64,000 nucleotides of DNA from Lithodes maja (taxonomy: Eukaryota > Arthropoda > Malacostraca > Decapoda > Lithodidae), in NCBI GenBank assembly GCA_037953745.1, contig JBAKBP010007943.1, positions 26,001-90,000 on the forward strand, given 5' to 3'. Both the position numbers and the translations under genes were made by a program. The stretch's first letter is position 1; each line of letters opens with the position of its first letter. The notes under the pieces were generated by a model, which was not told the origin of the DNA, ran no database searches, and worked only from the letters and a program-made list of their open reading frames with translations. Positions 43,653 through 55,898 of the stretch are shown piece after piece.

Positions 43653-45240
43653 TGTGTATTCCCAGTGAACAAAGAACACAAATACTCTACAGAGTTCTAT
43701 ATGCAATAATAGGCTATCAAAACTCTCAATAAATGTGCGTCTACTCTAGGCTTAATGTTATGTGAAAACAGCCTATTACTACCTATAACCGAAGGTGCTT
43801 GGTTACGGTATGCAAAGTAAGGTGGTAAGAGAAGTTACAGCTTACGTTACTTTAATCAATAAATGTCAGGCACTCCTGCATGAAAGAAAGTGCACTAAAG
43901 TCCTTCAACACTAACAAGGAATCTTCTTTAAATGTTAGATGCTATAAAGATGCTCGTATCGGAAATGGAACCCAAAAAGGCAGGCAGCGGAACAATGCTC
44001 GTGCAGGCTATGCACACAAAAAGGCAGAATATATAATGCCGTCGGAGCCAAGAATATCCTAAACACTACAACAATAATAATAATCGCCACGACAATGCAG
44101 TATTCCTATCAACAAAAAGAGCCTAAGTCGTTTGTGTCTCAATACATCAAACTAGGCTGCGAAATGCTTGTGTAATGATAAATGGGTATGCATAAAAAGA
44201 GTAATTGGTTTAATATACTTAATGTCTACTGTGACTGATAAAGTCTAGCTAGAGTCAATGATACGAGATACTGGTGCGCATGGCATGCCGCATAGCCTAG
44301 TGCAAATCTCAAGTCTGTGCGTCAAATATTACGTTATAATGAAGGGTAGCTCTCTTGAGAAACCTTAATACCGAAGTATTAAGCGTTCTCCTGGCGTACC
44401 TCAAAGACAAACAATCGAGACTAGAACAGTGCAGAATGGTATAGGCAAAAAGCCCTCATTCGTGCATGCTCTACTCTCAATGGCACACAGACTAGAATTT
44501 ACTCAATCAACTCCAGTTCTCAGGTATGTCGTGCCGCTTTTAACTAAAGCCAGCACTCATAGGAAACAATACCTTATAATATCAGACTCCTAGTCTAGCA
44601 TTATCTAATCCAGCAGAACACTAATAATTATAGGACGCGGTACTTAAACAATATAAATGGCAACCAAGGCTTCGTGATCCACTTATCTTAACACTAACAT
44701 ACATGGGTTATATCAGACCTTAACGCACAATACAACTGGCCAGCATGAAGCTGATTTTGCAGAGTTAACCAGAGGGGATATAATGTTTATAAAAAGGTGG
44801 TGAAAGATATGGAAAATGAGAGAGATAGGCAGAGGAAAAGATTCTCAGGTGCGAAGCGGGGACAGATAGCAAGGGAAAAAAGATGGGTGCGTTCTAGAAA
44901 CCAGATCTGAGGGAGAGAGTGGCGAGGAACTGTATATATACTCGCACTAGCTCGAGGTGCGTGGGGAAAAAGCGGTTACAAGTCATCTAGCCACTAGCAA
45001 GAGCTTGCAGCATGGTAAGGGCCTCTCTCCACCAACCCCCGCGAGGCAGCCAGCCGTGACGTCATCGAGCGGGACAAAAACACTGCGCGCCCCCTCTCAC
45101 TCTGTTCTACTCTCTCTCTCTCTCTCCCAGATCCCATCATTACTAGTTAATGATAAAACATATACTTTACAATTAAATATATAAAGCCTTGACATGGGTG
45201 AAAACAAAGAGCCTTTCTGGACTGCCCATGACACAAGCTT
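43653..45240. other. Unexplained 1.6-kb stretch inside element B
   Basis: AT-rich, no long frame. It interrupts the Pro-rich Pol tail, which seems to resume at 45344-45595. It is probably a further insertion; no terminal repeats were recognised. A short CT run is at 45112-45127. Confidence 0.4.
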
Positions 45241-45343
45241 TCATATGAAATAAAGCACACTCCAATACATAAACTGTAGCCCCATCCACTGCCCTGGCGA
45301 TCCTAGCGAGTCACTGTAGGACAAGCCATGCGGTTCTAACGGA

Positions 45344-45595
45344 GTGGTTAACGTCACACTACCCCGACAAATCACAACACCACCTCGTCTAGCTCCTCTA
45401 ACTACATCTCCATTTCCTTCTACCATACAAAAAACACCTCTATCCCCAATATCAACACACTCTCCCAATTCTACTCCAAAACCTGTATCTCTTCCCCCTC
45501 CCAATCCCAATCCTAAACCAACAATCCCGTCGCCATCATCCGCCACCAGTACTGAAACACCTTTCCGCGGAGCTATTCGCACTAAATCAGGTTGA
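45344..45595 (+). pseudogene. Pro-rich Pol tail fragment of element B
   Basis: An 83-codon open stretch, Pro/Ser/Thr-rich, ending TPFRGAIRTKSG. It resembles in composition the tail at 42900-43640. Confidence 0.4.
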
Positions 45596-45744
45596 CTAAG
45601 TAAACCAACCGACCGATTCACACAGACATTGTCCGCAATCCAAACTCCCGACACACATCCATACCATCACAACCAAATAAATGCTATTCGCCCTCTCAAG
45701 CAGCCAAAAATCCATAGAACCATGAACATTGGTTAATGCCTTTT

Positions 45745-46575
45745 CATCCAAAAAAATGGAAGTACATGCGGATTGGGACTAGCAAGATAGACAAGTATGT
45801 ATGAAGCGATAGAGGAAGTGAATGCAGAAAAGGATATAGGAGTAGTGATAGACAATGAGTTAAATTTCTCAGAACATTTAGCGGAAAAGATAAACAAAGC
45901 CAATAGAATTGTAGGGCTGATAAGGAGGACATTTGTGTCACTTGACGAAGAAATATTCAGGAATCTCTATACAGCGCTGGTTAGGCCGCACCTGGAATAT
46001 GCGAACCAGGTGTGGGCTCCATATATGGTAAAGGATATAGAAGCAGTGGAGAAAGTGCAGAGGAGAGCTAGCAAGCTAGTACCAACGTTGAAGAACGCGG
46101 GCTATGAGCAGAGGTTGAGGACACTGGGACTTCTGACACTGGCATATAAGAGAAAGAGAGGGGATATGATAGAGACTTTTAAGATAGTGTCAGGAAAGTA
46201 TGATGAGGATGTGTGTGAAGGTATCTTCTTGATGAGGGAGGGAACAAGAACGAGAGGACACTCTAAGGAAATTTACAAAGAAAGAAATAGGCAAAGAACT
46301 CATTTAGTGATAGAGTGGTAAATGAGTGGAACGCACTGCCCCACTATGTAGTCGATTCCGAATCAATAAGGAAGTTTGAAAGTAATCTTGATAAAGCATG
46401 GGGAAGACAAGATTTGAAGTTTAATTATAAAGCAAAAATACAGAATAGTAAAAATGTTGCGTCTGCTGCCGCCGCCGCCAACACAGTGAACGACCGCAGT
46501 AGTGCAAGTACTGGCACTGAGCTGGATACACAGGCCTAGTTTGCCTTTTTCCAGAGGATCTACTGTAAGAAACTG
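45745..46575 (+). mobile_element. CR1-like LINE fragment, 5'-truncated
   Basis: The C-terminal part of ORF2: EKDIGVVIDNELNFSEHL, RPHLEYANQVWAPY, VQRRASKLVPTL, RLRTLGLLTLAYKRKRGDMIE. A frameshift near 46318 separates VNEWNALPHYVV. The 3' end has two direct copies of CTGTAAGAAA (46562-46579). Inserted upstream of the third ORF of element B. Confidence 0.8.
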
Positions 46576-46601
46576 TAAGAAATGAAACTAACACAGATTC
46601 C

Positions 46602-47294
46602 GTGCCACACACCAAAGAATTGCCCTCCTGCCAACCAATCACCCTACCTGCTACTATCACGTCCGCAAGAGGTCATGACATTCCGGCTAATGAAGCTAGG
46701 AAGGTCATTCACCCAGCCGACAACACCACAGAAACAACCCCTGCCGATCTTCTGTCTAATACCGCCATCGCAATGCCCTTCACTCCATTCATTAAGAGAG
46801 TGAAATGATCCAACGACGCCGTAAACTTCACACGAATAAGGCACATACACGAAGCTGTCGCGGCCTCGTTAGAACCATACACCAAAGCCCACATCGCTGT
46901 ACTGGTGGATCCCATTAAAACACCCGACGCAAGATCACTGAGGTGGTGGACACACATCGCCCGACTTCCCTTAATACGCACCCAGGGAAATTTACTAACA
47001 TTTGCACCTGAGGCCCGAGGACGTGCTTTACAAGGGGAAGACGGAAGTAAAATACCTCGAAAAAGAGAGCTAGAGGAAGAATCTCCAGACGAGAAAGAGC
47101 ACAAGGGACCATCACAGAGGCCGAAGAAGATGAGAGAGAAGGCAGAGGAACAACCGGAAGCAGGCACATCCCGAATCAACCCGGACAAGATGCGAGAAAC
47201 CACTCCGGGAGAAGAACGCCCCACCACACCAAAGCGGACGCTGACTCCTACTACCACCACGAAGAGGAAACTGAGGTTCAGTGTACACTTATGA
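46602..47294 (+). pseudogene. Third ORF of element B, running into the right LTR
   Basis: One frame from MPHTKELPS to RKLRFSVHL, broken only by TGA at 46806-46808. The middle part (IHEAVAASLEPYTKA, DARSLRWWTHIARLPL) lies before the LTR; the frame crosses the polypurine tract and the LTR start (47048) without a break and ends 82 codons inside. The LTR-encoded end is highly charged, with PRKRELEEE and QRPKKMREKAEEQ, resembling a nuclear-localisation signal. In the left LTR the same end is open (to 33018) with KRPSQRPKKKRKKAEE. No known family was recognised. Element A has an ORF at the same place. Confidence 0.55.
47032..47047 (+). promoter_or_regulatory. Polypurine tract of element B
   Basis: AAGGGGAAGACGGAAG immediately before the right LTR, the expected plus-strand primer. 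One C interrupts it. It lies within the third ORF. Confidence 0.75.
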
Positions 47295-48429
47295 ACCACC
47301 TATGTTTTTCTCCTAGATTGTTTACAATATGTGTTTATTATTATGATTAATGTCATAATGACTCTGTACGCCAAAAATAAACAAACATTATGATCAACCA
47401 TGATCCATGTATTCTTGTGTTTTCTTTTCTCCCCAACTCACCATATAACTAGGGGAGAATTGAGAAGTAGTAGTTAAGAAAAAACGCGTATCTTCACTAC
47501 CAAAGAAATCAATGGCAGAGGAAACCATAATATGCCTGTATGAAAACTATGTTATGCAATAAGATGTGAACCTATACTTCAATAGATCCTGGAACACTAT
47601 TTTTCCACACATATATACACATGCCTTTTTTTGACACTCTTCAACTAGTTTACTAGTTACACAAACCACACATGCTTCTTTCTATATAAGAATCCCCTGT
47701 AAATAATCGTCTCCAAGTAAAATGACGCGGGAGATATGCCGCTCCCGCACCCCAAGAGAGGGCGCTACGTACGTTTAAATACCTGGTGTATACAACAGGC
47801 CTACCAACACGAACCGGGAAAGTTAGATACGTACACACACCTGTAGTCACCACCATGCTGAGAGAGATTTACATATTCTTATGCCTAAAATTACTGCCAA
47901 CCAAGATCAGTAGTAAAACCCAGCCACCACCACCACAAGAAGGAGGAAGAAGGACTAACGCTGTCTCGCACGCATCCTAGCCCTCAACTGTCCGGTGCAC
48001 ACGACACACCTTCAATGCACCCGACACCACCAATCCTCCCCGGAAACCAAAAACTCGGAATTCATTCATTTCACTCATTATTATTGTTTTTCAGAGTTCT
48101 ATTGAAGTAATACAAAATCCCTATGAATTTATAATTTACCCTTGATAAAGTAGCCTACTCTAGGAACATAAATTGACCTTTCTCATCACACGACCACCGA
48201 GTAATGACCTTATATTGAAGGAGACCCTGACCAACAGTGTAAGAAGGGTTCAAGGACCCCTTCTAGGATAACTCCCCATGCCCTTACCCTCCTAGAGGTA
48301 CCGGAGGAGTGCACTCAGTAATCCGCAATACCAGTTCAGGATTTCTGAGGAAAGTCATGCAATTTTGAGGCTTCAAAAGCTCTGGGAAAGCCAACTATTG
48401 AAGTCTTAGAATTACCCTCCATTCAGTTG

Positions 48430-49320
48430 GACTAACGGCCTGCCGAAAGCCCAAGCATACTGTCTGTGAGTAAAACCCTATACTAGGGATCCTTGTTAGA
48501 CCCGGGCCTGCCTAGCTAATGTGGAAATCCTAATTAGGCGGTTACCAGCTAGTCTAGTGAAGAATGTGTACGGCCTGCCGATATTTCTTCTTAGACTACA
48601 AGTCCCCGTTAACTGAGTTCTGTCCCAGGTACTCTGTCTCCATCTGGCATGCTAGAGAGACACACCTATACTGAGACAGTAACCCACAAACCCTATACTA
48701 GGGATCTCGTTAGACCCGGGCCTGCCTAGCTAACGTAGATATCCTACTTAGACGGTGACTATCTAGTCTGGTGGGAAAAGTGTACGGCCTGCCGAAACTT
48801 TCTCCTCAGACTATAAGTTATTGACAGCTGTGGCCTGTCACAATAACTCTGTCTCTATCTGGCATGCTAGAGAGACATACAGCTATTGTGATAGCAACCA
48901 CTTTCCTTCAGAGTTGGGAAAGTAGGATACCGGTCTGCCGCCCCTGCTTATCCATCTTGTTAAGGAAAGCCCACAACAGCGCCATCTCTAAAAGAAGTTG
49001 AGATAACGGCCTGCCGTCCTCAATATTCTCTAGAGTGGGAAGGTACCAGTGTTCTGATAGAAGAACTCTGTTGATGTCTGGCATGCCAGCGTGAACATAG
49101 TCCCGATTGTCAGGTTTCACTTTGCCTCGTAAAAAATAGAGAGACTCCGACCTGCCGCCCTCTCTGTGTTTTACGGAGTCCAAGTGAACAATCGTACAGA
49201 AGTGTCCTTGTCGAGGAACTTTGTCGTCGTTCGGCCTATCGACGTGACAAAGGCTCCATCGCGAGGTTACATTTTCTATAGTGAAAATTAGAGAGACTCT
49301 GGCCTGCCGCCCTCTCTATT
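48430..49320 (+). repeat. Stem-loop array with GGCCTGCC loops, right LTR B
   Basis: The same array as in the left LTR, with two instead of three copies of the 210-bp block. The loop word is mostly kept; a few loops are changed (CCGGTCTGCC near 48931, GACCTGCC near 49149, GGCCTATC near 49235). Confidence 0.7.
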
Positions 49321-50629
49321 CTTCACCATTTAAAGTGGACACTGCCACTCGGCACAGGTAGTCTCGAGCCTCTGAGACTGCTGTGTTAGAGACAGGGCTT
49401 GGCGAGATACCCTCACAGGCACTCTGCAGAGACAAGTCCTTGGTGCACTGAGTCTGTGGCATCCCCTATGACTGTGTAGCTTACAGGTTTAAACACCGCC
49501 CCGGGTCCCCCGAACCTCTCATAAGGATCAGGGCAGACAGTAATATCACTCACACTGAAATTACTGCGTTCGTCCGATATCGACCACATAAGACTCGATA
49601 TTTAAGATCCTATTCCGAGAGTACCTTAACAGGATTTCATCAACGGTTGATATACTGATCAGAATAGTCAAGTAGTTTCTCCTACCCCTGAAACACTCGC
49701 GGTAGTTCGGTATGGTGCCCAACAGTAGTTCGCCAGATGGTTACTATATGTTACGGAGCCATACTTAAGATCTCAAGCCCAATCAACCCATCAGTAACTA
49801 CTCCACACAGCCGGCCCACCTAGACGGCCTACGGGGAAGCAACCAACGAGAACCAACCACCTCTGGAAGTTTTCACCGGAGACATCAATCGAGAAGTTAC
49901 CACGCCGGGAGACCAAGAGAAGAAGATAGAGTGACAGCAAGTAGGAAAAGTGTCGAGTGAACGAAATAAACAGAGTTCCCCAAAAAGTGGCTTAAATACT
50001 TATACATCTGTACCAGTGTTAATAATTGGGTCCTAAAGCTACGAGTCCGTACCCAAAATACAGTACGAGTGATATGGAATAACAGTTTGCCATCCAACAG
50101 TGAATCAATTTCGTTTTAATACAATTTTAACCGAGTTTTGAGACGTCAGCGACTCTGCCAAAATTTACCAAAGTGTTTGAAAATATTTCAGAGTCCCCCA
50201 TTGACTCTCCGTTCTATACAACCCAGCCGCATACTTATTGGGGTACTTGACCTTGAACTTGAAACACTGTGACATTCCTGCAGGAAAGATTCAGTGGTCA
50301 CTCCACTCATAGAAACAGTTCTCTACTGTCCACCCCCAGTGTCTTAAAAACTATCTCGAATATTAAGTGAAGTTGGTCAACCATACTTGCTCCCTATCTA
50401 GCTCCGCGACTGTGCTAGGAGTCAGTGATAATATTAAGTACTATTCACTGGCAGTGATACGTGTCCTATGTTCTCAGTTCCAGATCATTTCTCCAATATA
50501 GTGCAGGAGCAAAAAAGCTGTATTCTTAAACCATATCTTGTGATATACTTATCCTCTGTTTTCCTTTCATTATATATGTACGTATTTGAACTTGGATGTC
50601 CCAGTGGAGTAGAACTCACCTATATCCAA

Positions 50630-52487
50630 CTCCAGCTCTTCCCAAGCTTTCTGGCATCTAGCTAAAAACTTCTCCAACAATTTCTCTTCCTCATCTTTCC
50701 CTCTCCTTTCCCACTCTGATGGCACAACCATCACTTCTTCCTCTGACAAAGCTAAATCCTTCGCTCAAACTTTTGCTAGAAAATCCACCTTGGATGAGTC
50801 TGGTGCTATTCCTCCCTCTCCACCCTCCTCTCTCTTACTTATGCCTAATATCCTAATCTCTTCTAAAGATGTACTTTCTACCCTCTCTGGGCTTAACACT
50901 AATAAGGCGTACGGTCCGGACGGTGTTCCTCCTGTTGTTCTCAAAAACTGTGCTTCCGTGCTGACTCCCTGCCAAGGCAAACTCTTTCATCTCTGTCTAT
51001 CCTCTAACGTCTTCCCTTCATGCTGGAAGTTTGCTCACATTCAACCTGTCCCAAAGAAGGGTGACCGCTCTCAACCCTCCAACTATCGTCCAATTGCTCT
51101 CATCTCTTGTCTTTCTAAAGTTTTTGAAACTATTCTTGCTTCCAAATTTCTTAAGCATTTCTCTTCTCATAATCTGCTCTCAGATCGCCAGTATGGCTTC
51201 CTTAAGGGTTGCTCTACTGGTGATCTTCTTTCATATCTTACTATCTCTTGGTCATCCTCCTTTCGAGACTTCGGTGAGACATTTTCTATTGCACTAGACA
51301 TATCGAAAGCCTTCGATAGAGTCTGTCACAAATCATTAATTTCTAAACTACCCTCCTTCGGTTTCTATCCCTCCATCTGTGCCTTTGTCTCTTATCTCCT
51401 TTCCGGCCGTTCCATAGCCGCGGTTATGGACGGCCATTGTTCACTTCCTCTCCCTATAAACACCGGTGTTCCTCAGGGCTCTGTCCTATCTCCTATTCTC
51501 TTTCTAATTTTTATAAATTATCTCCTTAACTATACCTTAATTCCCATCCATTCATACGCAGACGACTCAACCTTACACTATTCCATTAGTTTTTTAGAAC
51601 GCCCCAGCCAGCAATCCGTCAACGACAAACGTAATGAAGCCATAGAACTCTTAAATTCTGATCTAAATACTATCTCCAATTGGGGCAGAGAAAACTTTGT
51701 TATTTAATGCTTCCAAAACCCAATTTCTCCATCTATCTAACCGTGAGGATGTCCCAGCGGACTATCCCTTATTCTTCAACAATACAAAAATCAACCCTTC
51801 ATCTTCTCTCAATATTCTTGGTGTCTCTTTTTCTTCTGCTCTCATTTGGAAGGACCATATTACCAGTCTTGCTAAGGCAGCCTCCCAGAAGCTGGGTGTG
51901 CTCAACCGCCTTAGGGGGTTCTTTACCCCTGCACAGCTTCTTGCTCTGTACAGGGGCATAGTGTGCCCTTGTATTGAGTATTGTTCACATGTGTGGGGAG
52001 GTTCCTCTCACACCACTCTCCTAGACAAAGTTGAAAGGAAGGCCTTTCGTATCATTAACTCCCGTCCACTCACCAAGTCTCTGCAATCTCTCTCTCTCCG
52101 CCGTAATGTTGCATCTCTTTCGCTATTCTATCGCTACTATAATAATCAGTGTTCCTCAGAGCTATCCCAGTGCATACCACCTCCTTTACGTAGGGCACGT
52201 GGTACCCGTCTCGCAACTCAATCCCACCCCTACTCTGTGCAACTCTCCAACCCAAGAGTGAAACGTTACTCTCAAACTTTCTTCTACTCAACAGCTGAGC
52301 TCTGGAACTCTCTCCCAGAATCAGTCTTTCCCTCTTCCTATGACTTAAATTGCTTCAAACTCTGTGTGTCCAGGCATTTTGGCTCGAACGTCCCTTGATT
52401 TTGGCCCTGTCACTCTTTCAACTATGGGGGAGGCACTCGCTATAGGCAGTTCTGCCTTTTGCCTCCCTCAATCACATAGAAAAAAAA
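50630..52487 (+). mobile_element. Jockey-like LINE, 5'-truncated, in right LTR B
   Basis: Inserted in the LTR with a 6-bp duplication ATCCAA (50624-50629 and 52488-52493); the left LTR shows the unbroken site at 37280. The 3' UTR has TATGGGGGAGGCACTCG and ends CACATAG plus an A run. The family also gave the fragments at 4743-5456, 6719-7030 and 52593-54398. Confidence 0.92.
50790..52398 (+). pseudogene. Jockey-like LINE reverse transcriptase, one frameshift
   Basis: RT motifs: GLNTNKAYGPDGVPP, NYRPIALISCLSKVFE, QYGFLKGCSTGD, IALDISKAFDRV (first catalytic Asp), GVPQGSVLSPILF and SYADDSTLHYS with the catalytic YADD. After NFVI the frame shifts by one base near 51700, and the C-terminal part runs FNASKTQFL, LAKAASQKLGVL, CPCIEYCSHVWGG, RRNVASLSLFYRYY, ELWNSLPES to FGSNVP. 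The endonuclease part is missing by 5' truncation. The single frameshift suggests a rather recent copy. Confidence 0.88.
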
Positions 52488-52525
52488 ATCCAATTGTTAA
52501 TCCTGCATAAAATCAGGGCATAACA

Positions 52526-52592
52526 ATTATCTTGAAAAAGGAGTCTTGGGGGTGTTTTCTTAAGCCTGATGGAGGTCTAGGGAGGACACTGT
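52526..52592. mobile_element. Foldback element, right end (rejoins 32195-32771)
   Basis: After ATTAT the sequence CTTGAAAAAGGAGTC and CTTAAGCCTGATGGAG continues the arm as seen at 55838-55885 (CTCGAAAGG, TTAAGCTTGATGGAG). Confidence 0.75.
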
Positions 52593-54398
52593 TGTACTCA
52601 AACACTGTGCTTCCGTGCTGACTCCCTGCCTAGGCAAACTCTTTCATCTCTGTCTTTCCTCTAACGTCTTCCCTTCTTGCTGGAAGTTTGCTTTCATTCA
52701 ACCTATCCCAAAGAAGGGTGACCGCTCTCAACCCTCCAATTATCGTCCAATTGCTCTCATCTCTTGTATCTCTAAAGTTCCTTGAAACTATTCTTGCTTC
52801 CAAATTTCTTAAGCATTTCTCTTTTCATAATCTATTCTCAGATTGCCAGAATGGCTTTCTTAAGGGTCACTCTACTAGTGATCTTCTTTCATATCTTACT
52901 AACTCTTTGTCATCCTTCTTTCGGGACTTCGGTGAGTACGTTTCTATTGCACTAGACATATTGAAGGCCTTCGATAGAGTCTGGCACAAATCTATAATTT
53001 CTAAACTATCCTCCTTCGGTGTCCATCCCTCCATCTGTGCCTTTGTCTCTAATTTCCTTTCCGGCCATTCCATAGCTGCGGTTATGAACGGCCATTGCTC
53101 ACGTCCTCATCCTATCAACTCTGGTGTTCCTCAGAGCGCTGTCCTATCTCCCATTTTCTATCTAATTTTCATAAATTATCTTCTCCACTGCGATCTCGCT
53201 GGTGTAATGACTAGCGTCTCGGACTTCCACCCAGAAGGCCCGGGATCGCGCCCACGCTCGGCGCATTAAAGATTTTTCACAAGCACTGAGTCGTTACCAT
53301 CCCTCATGAGCAAGGGGATGGGTTAGTAGTACAGGACCCCAATGGAAATACGCCTAATCGGCCTTATTGGGCTATCCTTAGCTGGCTTAGCATGCCTAGC
53401 TTTAAGAACTATTATTAATATTATTATTATTATTATTACCTCCAGTCCCATCCATTCATACGCAGACGACTCTACCATACACTACTTTACACTACTCATT
53501 TAGTTTTCCCAGAACGTCTCAGCCAGCAATCCCTCAAAAACAAACTAATGTAGCCATAGAACACTTATCCACTGATCTAACTACTATTTTCAATTGGGAC
53601 AGAGAAAACATTGTTGCCTTTAATGCTTCCAAAACTCCCCTTCTCCAAGTTACTACCCGTCCAGAACTCCCAGAGGACTTTCCCTTATACTTCAACAATA
53701 CATAAATCAATGCTTTATCTTCTCTCAATATGCTTGGTGTCTCCTTTTCTTCTGCTCTCACTTGGAAGGACCATATTACCAGTCTTGCTAAGGCAGCCTC
53801 CCAGAAGCTGGGTGTGCTCAACCATCTCAAGTTTTTTTTTACCACTGCACAGCTTCTTGCTCTGAACAGGGGCACGGTGTGTCCTTGCATTGTGTATTGT
53901 TCACATAACTGGGGAGGATCCTCTCACACCGCACTCCTAGACAAAGTAGAAAGGAAAGCCTTTCATATCATTAACTCCCATCCACTCACCAACTCTCTAC
54001 AATCTCTCTCTCTCCGCCGCAATGTTGCATCTCTCTCGCTATTCTATCGCTACTATAATAATCGGTGTTCCTCAAAGCTCTCCCAGTGTATACCACCTCT
54101 TCTACGTAGGGCACGTGGTACCTGTATTGCAATACAATCCTACCCCTACTCTGTGCAACTCTTCAACCCAAGAGTGAAACTTTTCTCACAGACTTTCTTT
54201 CATTCAACAGCTGAGCTCTGGAATTCTCACCCAGAATCGGTCTTTCCCTCTTCATATGACTTAAATTGCTTCAATCTCCGTGCATCCAGGCATTTTAGCT
54301 CGAATGGCCCTTGATTTTGGCCCTGTCACTCATTCAACTCCGGGAGAGGCACTCGGTACAGGCAGTTCTGCCTTTTGCCTCCCTCACTCACATAGACA
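52593..54398 (+). mobile_element. Jockey-like LINE, second truncated copy
   Basis: Same family as 50630-52487; it begins at the segment AACACTGTGCTTCCG and ends CACATAGAC plus an A-rich tail. It is interrupted by a SINE at 53188-53440, and several frameshifts are present. The RT part (52688-53180) has IALDILKAFDRVW; the YADD region and C-terminal part follow the SINE (53460-54314). Confidence 0.88.
53188..53440 (+). mobile_element. tRNA-derived SINE with (ATT)n tail, second family
   Basis: The head has a tRNA-like TCTCGCTGGTGTAATGACTAGCG and GGGATCGCGCCC at box spacing. It differs from the SINE head at 12361, but the central segment (GTTACCATC, CATGAGCAAGGGGATGGGT) is shared. ATT repeats end it. 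CTCCA on both sides may be the target duplication. It sits within the LINE RT region. Confidence 0.8.
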
Positions 54399-54879
54399 AA
54401 AAAAAAAACAAAAAAACATACCCTCTTAATATCGCTAGACTATCAATAATAGTCACTATACATAGTAAATATCTATACGTTTAGCATAAAGGTTGATTGA
54501 TTAACAACATTGGTTCCTTCCTGCTTGCTGAAGATTCGACTTGGGTAAAGCTGGTATCACACGAGAGCTTTTATAGTCAACATTCGATGATCAAAATTTT
54601 TCGGGCAACATTTCTGGAATATTTGGCTCTTATATCGGAAACTAGATAATTGTAGATAGGAGAACTATTTTAAATGTTGAACTCCTAAGCTGTCAGACCA
54701 GTGTTGATGATATATGTTGAGGGAAAAGGCGCTCCTGTGATACCGGTTTAAGCGAAATGAAGCTCGCTGATTTTCGTATTTGAGGGGGGATGGGCTCATT
54801 TATTTGCTTGTTTATTAATCTGCCACATGGATATGTTGATTTCATTAATTGAGTTTATAAGTAAAGTTGGTTGGTGTAA
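54399..54879. other. Partial foldback loop sequence and unassigned DNA
   Basis: 54410-54490 resembles the loop between the arms of the foldback at 32440-32525 (CTTAATATCGCTAG, TAGCATAAA). The rest was not recognised. Confidence 0.4.
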
Positions 54880-55898
54880 GGAACATAAGATATATTTGTT
54901 TAGTTTCCTCCCTAGACCTCCATAAAAAAAACATCCATTACATCCCCCTTGTAGATTAACTTGTAATATTTTCGGTAGAAAAATTTCCCGGCCGAAGGCC
55001 GGGCCTTCCAACATCACAGGTTCACTATCGTTCGCCAGGTAAAACATCGACACCTAAATAGCACGAAAGGTCTTAATACAGACAAAGAAATGGGGCGAAA
55101 CGTCTTAAAATCGACAAACTAATGGGACAAACATCTTAAAATCTGAAAACTTGTGGGGCTAAACATGAGGGAGAAGGGGGTTTAGAAAAAAACCCATCCC
55201 CCTTTATCTGTTTTAACATTATTATCCACTTGTGTAAAATAGGAATGAGAAGATAGGTGCTCAAACTTGAATCTTAACCCCTTCAATACCGGCGGCGTCT
55301 GTTATTCCAGCTGTATTTAAACAAGTTTGTGCAGTTTAAGAAGGATCTATGGTAGTTAAGAGGGTTAGATGTGATAGTTCGAAGCCTGTTATTCGCTGGA
55401 GGCCCTTTTTAAACTGAATACAATCCTCTAATAGTAGCCAGACTATAACTAAACAAAACGTCGCTGGTATAGAACGGGTTAAATGATTTGTTATAAATAC
55501 TGGTAAAGTCAATTAGCGAGAATAATGCAACATTAAGATGATGTCTGATTCGACCCTTATGAAGCACCAATTAGACCAATAATGTTCTATCCCCAACATC
55601 TAGCTGTGTAAAGTATTAAGGGGAGATGGGCCGTTTTTCTGGTCCCCTTTCTCCCTCCCCTTTTGTTTTGAGAATATACGAAGTTCGGCCCATTAGTTTG
55701 GTGATTTTAACACCTTTCACCCTATTTCGTTGTCAATATTAAGACCTTTCGTGCCATTTAGGTGTCTATGTATTCCTGGCGAGCGATAGCGAGCCTGTAA
55801 TTATATTTCTACCGAAAAATGTAAAACATTATCTCGAAAGGGGATCTAATGGATGTTTTTAAGCTTGATGGAGTATTAAGGAGAAAACTACAAAATAA

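Larger units (their letters stand above)
32772..52525 (+). mobile_element. Ty3/Gypsy LTR retrotransposon, element B
   Basis: LTRs at 32772-37316 and 47048-52525, primer-binding site, gag, protease, RT, RNase H, integrase, Pro-rich tail and a third ORF. The ATTAT duplication and the rejoining of the foldback halves outside it fix its ends. It is swollen by later insertions: TTAA MITEs at 35388 and 35831, an RTE LINE at 37393, a CR1-like fragment at 45745 and a Jockey-like LINE at 50630. The proteins belong to the same lineage as element A. Confidence 0.92.
47048..52525 (+). repeat. Right LTR of element B
   Basis: Collinear with the left LTR but without the two TTAA MITEs and one 210-bp block, and with a LINE insertion at 50630-52487. 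It has about 35 bp near 47750 that the left LTR lacks. It ends CATAACA followed by ATTAT. Confidence 0.88.

Noticed and set aside
45241..45654. 137-codon minus-strand ORF, Gly-rich
   Set aside because: Antisense of the Pro-rich Pol tail.
46709..47299. 196-codon minus-strand ORF over the LTR border of element B
   Set aside because: No motif, Ser/Val-rich. The plus-strand frame is the one shared with the left LTR and positioned like that of element A.
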